Shown here: piece after piece, positions 24,543 through 30,741 of the stretch | Position numbering within the stretch: position 1 is the first letter of the stretch | Layout: the number at the start of each line of letters is the position of its first letter | Virus record (IMG/VR): IMGVR_UViG_3300037189_028533 | Location: 1-30,741 of that record | Source: a virus | Length of the DNA stretch: 30,741 nt | Reading direction: 5' to 3' (one strand) | Position numbers and translations under genes: made by a program | Notes under the pieces: generated by a model | Told to the model about the DNA's origin: nothing | The model's database searches: none | The model's input: the letters and a program-made list of their open reading frames with translations, nothing else

Positions 24543-24856
24543 TCAATACCATCAATACCATCCCCATACTTGTTTTTAAGCCTAGTAATAGTACCCTTGA
24601 GGCCTCCGATTGCTTGAGCATCGCGAATCTTTTGCTCTCGCAACTCATTTAATTCCTCAGAGGGCCCTCGATCGGCAACCTCTGAGCAGCCCCATTTATA
24701 GGAACTGGTCAGCAACGCTACAAACCCATCTACAATCTTTCCGGGAATTCCTCTTACGTTAAATTGCGTTTTATTATCACATGAATGTATTGTTGCGTCT
24801 ACAATACCGTTTTCGTATGATTTATCAAGTTTCCAGGTCCAAGGTAGTTCTTCCAT
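24539..24856 (-). CDS. Unknown small protein inside the glycan operon
   Basis: I do not recognise this 105-residue protein. It starts MEELPWTWKLDKSYENGIVD, has a GIPGKIVDGFVALLTSSYKW stretch and ends with a charged helix (EELNELREQKIRDAQAIG). No membrane segment or signal peptide is seen. The ATGA overlap with the next glycosyltransferase and the 9-base gap to the upstream one show that it is translated with them. It might be a small accessory subunit of the island, which is inference from position only. Confidence 0.8.
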   Translation of the reverse strand: MEELPWTWKLDKSYENGIVDATIHSCDNKTQFNVRGIPGKIVDGFVALLTSSYKWGCSEVADRGPSEELNELREQKIRDAQAIGGLKGTITRLKNKYGDGIDGIE

Positions 24857-24865
24857 ATTTTTTAT

Positions 24866-25708
24866 TTAAGCTTCGTACAAATTCAAATCAACACTATATT
24901 TTTTAAATATATCAATTAGCCGCTCTTTTATTTTTTGCTCTGATTGATCCGGCACGAAGTTATCCCACGCAGGCCTATAACCGTGCTTCTTATAGAAATA
25001 TTCCGCCCCTTTCATAATATTTTCCTTCCAATCACTTCTTGGTCTTATAGTAGATGATTCCTCACTGCATTTTATTTCATCGAGTAATTCATAACTCTTA
25101 TCAATATCCGGCCACCACCAATATCCTGGTATCATATCTGCCTTAGCAACCATATATGAATGATCCACATGTTCGAAAGCATTATGATAGCCATCATCCA
25201 TATAGCCAACCTTACTAATACACCGAGCAGAATAATAACAAAACGCGCCCACGCAATGAAGATTCAGAAGCACTCTTATTTCATCTGAATATTCAAATAT
25301 AGAGCGCGGAAGAGGAGAGCCCTTAGATATATTTCCCTTATTTGCCGGCCCGTGATAGCCGAACATAAAATGCTGTATCCCGGTAGATCGGCTGTACTTT
25401 ATATATTCTTCAAAAACATTCTTATCGCTTCCGTTATTTTTTATAATATCATCCTCAATTATAAAAATATGATCGCACCCTTTTTCATAGAGTTTTTTGA
25501 TAGCGATATTTTTTGTTTTACCTACCCCTAAATTTTTCTTATTGGTAAAAACATTTTTAAAGTCTCCCTGCAACGGTTTTCCGTCATTTACAATAATGAC
25601 ATACGGGTCATTGAGATTGGATATATCCTCTCTAAAAGAGTCTACCGATTGCCTTAAAAAGTCTTCTCTATTACAAGTAATAAACGCGATTCCTACTTTA
25701 TCTGCCAT
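24866..25708 (-). CDS. GT2-like glycosyltransferase, first gene of the glycan operon
   Basis: The 280-residue protein has a GT2 start (VGIAFITCNREDFLRQSVDS, 5-24), DPYVIIVNDG (~34-43), GVGKTKNIAIKKLYEKGCDH (61-80) and IFIIEDDIIKN (81-91) with an E-D-D metal site. A later FEHVDHSYMVAKADMIPG stretch (~178-195) and a YWWWPDIDKSYE block fit the acceptor region. It is the most upstream gene of the leftward operon and starts 56 bases from the divergent fibre gene, so its promoter lies in that gap. The sugars it uses are not readable. Confidence 0.85.
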   Translation of the reverse strand: MADKVGIAFITCNREDFLRQSVDSFREDISNLNDPYVIIVNDGKPLQGDFKNVFTNKKNLGVGKTKNIAIKKLYEKGCDHIFIIEDDIIKNNGSDKNVFEEYIKYSRSTGIQHFMFGYHGPANKGNISKGSPLPRSIFEYSDEIRVLLNLHCVGAFCYYSARCISKVGYMDDGYHNAFEHVDHSYMVAKADMIPGYWWWPDIDKSYELLDEIKCSEESSTIRPRSDWKENIMKGAEYFYKKHGYRPAWDNFVPDQSEQKIKERLIDIFKKYSVDLNLYEA

Positions 25709-25764
25709 ACAAATATAATAATATAGTAAGTATATATATCAACTTTTTTGTATAAATAAAATTG
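25709..25764. promoter_or_regulatory. Divergent promoter region between glycan operon and fibre operon
   Basis: This 56-base, very AT-rich gap separates the leftward glycan operon from the rightward fibre operon, so it must hold or overlap both sets of start signals. On the plus strand a perfect TATAAATA is at 25751-25758. On the minus strand I see no such perfect motif, only repeated TATAT/TATTATATT runs, so the glycan genes may use a different promoter class. Confidence 0.5.
25751..25758 (+). promoter_or_regulatory. TATAAATA late promoter for the fibre operon
   Basis: A perfect T4 late consensus TATAAATA is followed by six bases and then the ATG at 25765. By T4 geometry transcription would start at 25764, leaving a one-base leader. 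No Shine-Dalgarno sequence is visible before the ATG. The late class fits fibre genes, which are expressed late in T4. Confidence 0.5.
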
Positions 25765-27699
25765 ATGTCTACTGGTAATTTAAGACGAGCCTTGCCTGAA
25801 ATAAATTCTGCAATCAGTGAAACTGATAGAATTATTGTTGAGACAGCATCAAAAGGAACCGTAACTACAGAATTTGGAAATTTAATTTTCGATAAAAGCA
25901 ATTTTGAGATTGCAAATGATTTAGATGATAACATCCTACTAACTCAAGAAATCTCTGGCGATATAATTGATTATGTCGAAGATAGATTATCTACTGTTAA
26001 TGTTCCGGAAATTCTTTGTTTATATTATAAGGAATATACTAATTCTACTGGATTAACTATCGGCCAGGAGGGCGTCGCTACTACAGATTTATCCTTAAAT
26101 TTCTTTCAAGTTAGTACAATACAGCCGGTAGAAATAGATAATAGTATAGAAACTAGTAAGGATATGTCAATTGGCGACGGGCCAGTATCTGAAAACTATA
26201 TTAATTTATCTACAGGCATTTATAAAGTAGAGTGTGTAGGGTCATTTACTCAATCTGGACCTGCCGGCAGACTCTTACCGACCGGTAAATTTACCGGTAA
26301 TGGCAATAGAGGATATTTAGTTTTAGAACTTTTTAAGAATAATCTACCAACCCAGTCGCTCTTAGTTAGTACTCCTATTATCACCCACGCTCCTGAAATT
26401 ACTATTACAGCCTCTCCATCGACTTGGTGTGGTACGCAGTCTGAATGGGAGACGTTTCAAGCCAATAATTATGAGATTGATTCAACCCATACAACATATA
26501 TGTATGGTTATATATCATTATGCGAGCCATCAAATATAAGATTTAAAATACATACAGCAGGGTCCTATGTTGTCGGCTATACAAATCCAGATAACGACAC
26601 GGATTTGCCTCCCGCTCTCTACAACCCTATACAACTCATATTTGAAAAAGTAACAAATAATCCGTTTGAGTTCGATGTAACGGGGCCGGAGAGCAAATTT
26701 ATTATCGCGCCGCCTCTCACCGGGCGACCCGTTATTCCTATTTCCCCGACGATCGTCGATCCCCCTATCCTTATCAACCCTGATCCTGATATCGTAACTC
26801 CAACAAGAGCGCCAGAGCCTAGCGGGCAGAAAACATTTAGTACCCCTGGTAAATTTAAATGGAAGGTGCCTGAAAATGTAAATACAATATCCATTGTAGC
26901 GGTAGGCGGTGGCGGCGGAGGCGCCGCGACTAATGATAGGGTGCCGAATGGAGGCAATGGGGGCGATTTGAGGTGGAGAAATGACTTTAAGGTAACCCCC
27001 CGATCGATATTAACAATTGATGTAGGTGCTGGAGGAACCTCTTATAGATCGAATATCGATAATTTAGATACGGACGGTACAGATGGAGGGGACACAGAAA
27101 TAACATATGCTGGCCGCACTGTATTTAGAGCATCCGGGGGCCATGGGGGCCGAGCATATAATACAACCCAGCCTCCGAACAGAGGGAGTTCAAGCACCAG
27201 ATCAATACTCGTCGGCGGCGGCGACGGCGGCCGCGGCGGCACGGGAGCCACTCCTGAAGATGCAACTGCCGGCGGCGGAGGCGGCGGCGCAGGAGGGTAT
27301 ACGGGGGATGGTGGTCGTGGTGGTAATTTTGGAGCTAACGGCGGAGATGGCAAGGGCGGGGGTGGCGGAGGAGGCTCCGGTGGTAAAGGAACCGGTACTG
27401 CTGGGGGTGGGGGCGGTGGCGTCGGATTATTTGGAAAAGGAGTAGATGGCGCCGGGGGCAATGCCCCGCCTTCAAGAGCCAACGGTAAATCAGGCCGTAC
27501 TGGCTCAAGAAATTTACACGATGGCATAGACCTTACCGATCGTGATTCATTTGGATTTAACTATGGCGGCGGTGGTGGTGGTAAAGGGGAATTTATGGGC
27601 GCTACTATCGGTCGTAGTATATCAAAACAACACGGGGGTAATGGAGCAGTAAGAATTATATGGGGACCGGGAAGAAGCTTCCCCGATAACGCGAGATAA
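25765..27699 (+). CDS. Glycine-rich fibre or adhesin protein
   Basis: I set the start at the ATG at 25765 (644 residues); a TTG directly before it is not needed. Residues ~1-40 (RRALPEINSAISETDRIIVE) resemble the N-terminal 'L-P-E-L ... D-x-I-I-V' anchor found on marine phage fibre proteins. The middle (~70-350) is beta-rich and unidentified. Residues ~350-644 form a glycine-rich domain that opens FSTPGKFKWKVPENVNTISI, as in the widespread Gly_rich domain of phage and bacterial structural proteins. Many GG-rich runs, mostly four to seven glycines, follow. Such runs can form polyglycine II lattices, as in the T4-like gp38 adhesins, but that is inference. A proline-rich frame on the other strand is only its shadow. 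Confidence 0.85.
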   Translation: MSTGNLRRALPEINSAISETDRIIVETASKGTVTTEFGNLIFDKSNFEIANDLDDNILLTQEISGDIIDYVEDRLSTVNVPEILCLYYKEYTNSTGLTIGQEGVATTDLSLNFFQVSTIQPVEIDNSIETSKDMSIGDGPVSENYINLSTGIYKVECVGSFTQSGPAGRLLPTGKFTGNGNRGYLVLELFKNNLPTQSLLVSTPIITHAPEITITASPSTWCGTQSEWETFQANNYEIDSTHTTYMYGYISLCEPSNIRFKIHTAGSYVVGYTNPDNDTDLPPALYNPIQLIFEKVTNNPFEFDVTGPESKFIIAPPLTGRPVIPISPTIVDPPILINPDPDIVTPTRAPEPSGQKTFSTPGKFKWKVPENVNTISIVAVGGGGGGAATNDRVPNGGNGGDLRWRNDFKVTPRSILTIDVGAGGTSYRSNIDNLDTDGTDGGDTEITYAGRTVFRASGGHGGRAYNTTQPPNRGSSSTRSILVGGGDGGRGGTGATPEDATAGGGGGGAGGYTGDGGRGGNFGANGGDGKGGGGGGGSGGKGTGTAGGGGGGVGLFGKGVDGAGGNAPPSRANGKSGRTGSRNLHDGIDLTDRDSFGFNYGGGGGGKGEFMGATIGRSISKQHGGNGAVRIIWGPGRSFPDNAR

Positions 27700-27701
27700 A
27701 T

Positions 27702-28541
27702 ATGAGCCAGAAAAACTATATAAAAACTTCTACTATACCAGAATATAGCGATATACCGTCTAGCCAAGTCTTTAATTTTTCTGGATTTTTATTTTACGTA
27801 GATGGGTGGTCTTGGGATAATATAGAGGGGGAGTCTAATCTCGACTATCCCGGTATTTTAGACGAGGTTAGTAGTGTTAGTGTCTCGAATCCATATGAAG
27901 CGATAAGATCAACTATTTTAAACCGGCCAACGAGCAGAACTGATCCCCGGGCATGGAGACCTAACGTAGAGTTTTATTGGATGGCCGCGGCTTGCCGAAG
28001 ATACCAAATATATAGCTCCTGGCGAGAGAGATACAGAGAAAATATAACCCCTAGATTTTTAGATAGCTATACAGATAATGCGCTTGGAAAATCTCCACTG
28101 GCTGATGGTAACCTAACATGGACAGCATGGTCTGGCGATATCCAATCATTTACCCCTTCTCCAAACGGGGTCTTAAAAGAGGGCAGCTATATATTTGCTA
28201 AAAATTTAGATATACAACAATATACTCCTGTCTCTATTGAAAATAGCTCAAAAGATATAAAATTTGATAAAGGATACGGGGAAATAATATCAAAAAACTA
28301 TATTACTAATTACTATAACCCTATTGAAGTATATAACTTTGATTTATTTTCTCTAAAGGATGGCTGGTATGGGGTAGTGTCTCTCGATAGTACGCCATAT
28401 GTTATAGAGCCATTAGTTGGTATTACGTTTGATACATTCATTAAGATAGAATCTAACAAAATTATCGATTTCCACGGTAATTACCAGCTGCTGGGCGCGT
28501 CTGAGTATGGTAATAAGAAGAGAACGTTTATAAGTAGATAG
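27702..28541 (+). CDS. Probable fibre or baseplate-associated protein, unknown
   Basis: I do not recognise the full 279-residue protein. It begins two bases after the stop of the glycine-rich gene. Residues ~80-115 are rich in Trp, Arg and Tyr (RAWRPNVEFYWMAAACRRYQ). The C-terminal third contains GVLKEGSYIFAKN (~155-167) and SLKDGWYGVVSL (~216-227), which resemble the EPGSYQGYAK and DPGWYGLVSD blocks in the next protein. That suggests a shared beta module, so it is likely a fibre or tip component. The gene lies between two fibre genes in one operon, so late expression is expected. Confidence 0.75.
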   Translation: MSQKNYIKTSTIPEYSDIPSSQVFNFSGFLFYVDGWSWDNIEGESNLDYPGILDEVSSVSVSNPYEAIRSTILNRPTSRTDPRAWRPNVEFYWMAAACRRYQIYSSWRERYRENITPRFLDSYTDNALGKSPLADGNLTWTAWSGDIQSFTPSPNGVLKEGSYIFAKNLDIQQYTPVSIENSSKDIKFDKGYGEIISKNYITNYYNPIEVYNFDLFSLKDGWYGVVSLDSTPYVIEPLVGITFDTFIKIESNKIIDFHGNYQLLGASEYGNKKRTFISR

Positions 28542-28546
28542 AATGT

Positions 28547-30739
28547 ATGTCTTCGAATATCCCAACTATTAATGATCTACCTATAACTCAAGATTTTAAA
28601 TCTGGGGATAAGATAATAATATATAGATATCCCTTGCCAGTTGATATTAGAAATGAATTTACATATTTCCCAGAAGTCGCCGACTTTGATCGAATATTTA
28701 TAAAAACTGATCAGATTACATTTCGGGGAGATTTATCCACTGATTCAAATCAGGTTTCGCAAATTTTAAATTTAGCTAAAAGCGAGTATATTAAATTAGT
28801 TAATAACGTTAATAGCCTATCAAGCAAAAGGCCCGTTTCATACATATCTGATACGACAGATATTTCTACGGATACTCAATCTGCTAGCTCTTCCATTTAT
28901 ACCCAACCCATTAAGGGTACGAATAAAAAAATTACAGGCAAAAATAATCTTATACTTACAAATAATTTCTCAATTAATCAAAATAATGCGGCCCTTTCCG
29001 CTATAGATCAAAATAGCTGTGATGGTAATAACGTTATTATAGATAAAGGGGTCATTAATTTGCCTAAAGGTACATATAAAATAGGAGCTAGTATTACCCT
29101 ATCTCCTGAAATTCAAGAGGATGTTAGTGATTATCAAAAATATACTTCTCTAGATCAGATATCTACATTACGAGAAAAAGATTTATTAAATTCCCTTAAA
29201 GAGTCGGGAGTTAATCCCGCATACGATTATGCGCTACCCTTGTTTGGTATAAATCTTAATACTCTTAGTGGGTACGGTCTTTTAGATCGAGATGGATTAG
29301 AAACTCCCATTGAGCAATCAGATATTGTAAGTCTCGCAAAAAAACAACAACAAGTATGGTCATATTTATCGTTTGATAGACTCACCTCTCCAGAGAAAAC
29401 TATATTAAATGGTACGGGATGTACAACATTTAATGTTGTCGGAGGAAGCATCACTCTCGATCTCAACGGGTATTTTTATAATGAGACCATACAGCAGTAT
29501 GGATTAAGGGTGCATGCTCTCGGGGAACTATGCCCAGGTATTATTAGTAATACATACAATCAAGACACCACTAATGATCAAATAGATCGAATAAAGTTGA
29601 GGGTTAGCGATTTTTTTAATAGAACTAAATTTACCCAAACTCGAATAACAATCGAAAAAATATCAGATATAGATGCTCTGTCACCAAAAATAGACTCTCC
29701 ATTGAGATCCCTACAGCCTATTAATATTCTGCACGTACCATTAATATATGAGGCAGGATGGGTAAATAAGTTGCGAGCTCCGAATACTAATAGCATACCC
29801 TTCAATAGAACTACAATCGAAAAGTTACCTTTTGAATACCGAGCGGGGGTCGGGGATTATTTAGGAGAATTTAAATGTTATATTACCGAGCCTGGATCCT
29901 ATCAAGGGTATGCTAAAGTCGGTGATAGTGTTAGATATATTAGTCAGATACCCGATCGAGATGGGAATGTAAGTAGATATTCTAGTCGTTATGATATTAG
30001 AGATCCAAGCTTGAGTATACTCGATCCCGGCTGGTACGGTCTAGTGTCAGATATAAAAAAGCAGGTAAATGATTTCTATAATACCATCTTTAGAGTAGAT
30101 GCAAACGGTGTAATCACTCGCAGATGGATTATATCTACAACAAAAAAATGCCCCCCGGTGCCTGTATATATACAGGAAGAGTCTGGGTTTGGCGATAGTT
30201 TATTTGCCCCTACATTATCAGCATCTCCAGTATTCCTCCCGACCGGATCTATAGTTCCTTATGCGGGTATTACATCTCCAGATGGATGGCTTCTTTGTGA
30301 CGGATCTGTTAAAAATATATCTGATTACCCAGATCTATCTAATATAATACGGGCTCAATTTGGACCTATAACTAGTACTACATTTACTCTTCCAGATTTA
30401 AGAGGTCGGGTTGTAGCTGGAGTTGATAATATGGATAATATTATTGGGATTGGAGGCGGTGCTGCTGAGCGATTAAGTTATACATCTATTGGATCTACAG
30501 CCGGCTCTGAATCTCACTTAATAACTTCATCTCAAATAGGTATACCTCAGCACGAGCATTATACATACGCGGGGATTAATGATGTAGCACGAAACACTGG
30601 CCAGCAAGATAGGTTAACTCGACTTGCAGGCCCTGGAGGCGCGAGTGTAGGTAGAGCAAGTATTGTATCAGAAGATGCGACTGTACCGCATAATAACGTT
30701 CAACCGACAATAATCTTAAACTATATTATTAAAACCTAA
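28547..30739 (+). CDS. Tail fibre with phage tail collar domain
   Basis: The 730-residue protein starts with a fibre-type N-terminus (IPTINDLPITQDFKSGDKII, 5-24). A long beta-rich shaft follows, with the shared GSYQGYAK/PGWYGLVS module (~448-505). Residues ~565-725 are a phage tail collar domain (PF07484 type): PTGSIVPYAGITSPDGWLLC, FTLPDLRGRVVAGVD and a closing HNNVQPTIILNYIIKT. The region also has PQHEHY with an H-x-H that may hold metal, as in T4 gp12. It is probably a short tail fibre or a receptor-binding fibre. The reading frame ends two bases before the window edge, so the gene is complete. Confidence 0.9.
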   Translation: MSSNIPTINDLPITQDFKSGDKIIIYRYPLPVDIRNEFTYFPEVADFDRIFIKTDQITFRGDLSTDSNQVSQILNLAKSEYIKLVNNVNSLSSKRPVSYISDTTDISTDTQSASSSIYTQPIKGTNKKITGKNNLILTNNFSINQNNAALSAIDQNSCDGNNVIIDKGVINLPKGTYKIGASITLSPEIQEDVSDYQKYTSLDQISTLREKDLLNSLKESGVNPAYDYALPLFGINLNTLSGYGLLDRDGLETPIEQSDIVSLAKKQQQVWSYLSFDRLTSPEKTILNGTGCTTFNVVGGSITLDLNGYFYNETIQQYGLRVHALGELCPGIISNTYNQDTTNDQIDRIKLRVSDFFNRTKFTQTRITIEKISDIDALSPKIDSPLRSLQPINILHVPLIYEAGWVNKLRAPNTNSIPFNRTTIEKLPFEYRAGVGDYLGEFKCYITEPGSYQGYAKVGDSVRYISQIPDRDGNVSRYSSRYDIRDPSLSILDPGWYGLVSDIKKQVNDFYNTIFRVDANGVITRRWIISTTKKCPPVPVYIQEESGFGDSLFAPTLSASPVFLPTGSIVPYAGITSPDGWLLCDGSVKNISDYPDLSNIIRAQFGPITSTTFTLPDLRGRVVAGVDNMDNIIGIGGGAAERLSYTSIGSTAGSESHLITSSQIGIPQHEHYTYAGINDVARNTGQQDRLTRLAGPGGASVGRASIVSEDATVPHNNVQPTIILNYIIKT

Positions 30740-30741
30740 TA

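Noticed and set aside
25698-25934. Minus-strand open frame crossing the divergent gap
   Set aside because: It overlaps the start of the fibre gene and the glycosyltransferase start and has no recognisable features.
27200-27420. GGC/GGA-rich repeats considered as a CRISPR array or tandem DNA repeat
   Set aside because: Units are irregular, have no spacers and keep a glycine-rich reading frame; they are coding low complexity.
27042-27527. Minus-strand proline-rich open frame
   Set aside because: It is the antisense of the glycine codons in the fibre gene; proline-rich text arises automatically from GGN codons.

Overview
This window is part of the genome of a T4-superfamily (contractile-tailed) bacteriophage or a close uncultivated relative. 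The evidence is a nearly intact T4-type head module on the minus strand: gp15-like tail-sheath terminator, portal gp20, gp13-like neck protein, gp4-like head-completion protein, prohead protease gp21, gp67-like core protein, scaffold gp22 and major capsid protein gp23. Motifs matching the T4 late promoter (TATAAATA) and very tight gene packing support this. AT-rich DNA and T4-like proteins of the type found in marine phages suggest an environmental, probably aquatic, phage. The host cannot be read from the sequence.

Layout. (1) 1-9621, minus strand: late virion genes ending in gp23, which runs off the left edge. A pair of paralogous proteins of unknown role flanks the gp4-like gene. (2) 9634-13481, minus strand: a mixed block with an XPD/DinG-type helicase, two small proteins, a GroES/gp31-like cochaperonin, a gp62-like clamp-loader subunit, a 54-residue zinc-ribbon-like protein and a DUF366 protein. 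(3) 13478-25708, minus strand: a 14-gene glycan island whose genes mostly overlap by 4-17 bases or sit a few bases apart. It has two NDP-sugar epimerase/dehydratase-type enzymes, four methyltransferases (FkbM, a small class I enzyme, a three-domain sugar C-methyltransferase and a MycE-like enzyme), seven glycosyltransferase-like proteins (GT11 and GT10 fucosyltransferase types, GT17, GT9-like, GT2/GT7-like and others), a DUF5672 protein, and one unknown small gene among them. (4) 25765-30739, plus strand: three fibre or adhesin genes, including a glycine-rich protein and a tail-collar fibre, transcribed divergently from the glycan island.

How it may work together: the minus-strand genes build the head and neck, with a phage cochaperonin probably helping gp23 fold. 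The glycan island shares its divergent start region with the fibre operon. It could build an unusual, possibly fucose-containing and methylated glycan for virion fibres or capsid, or it could alter the host surface. The notable observations are the size and coupling of this island, the paralogue pair around gp4, the T4-late motifs placed so close to three start codons that the messages would be almost leaderless, a gp15 with an added TIG-like domain, and a small zinc-ribbon gene.
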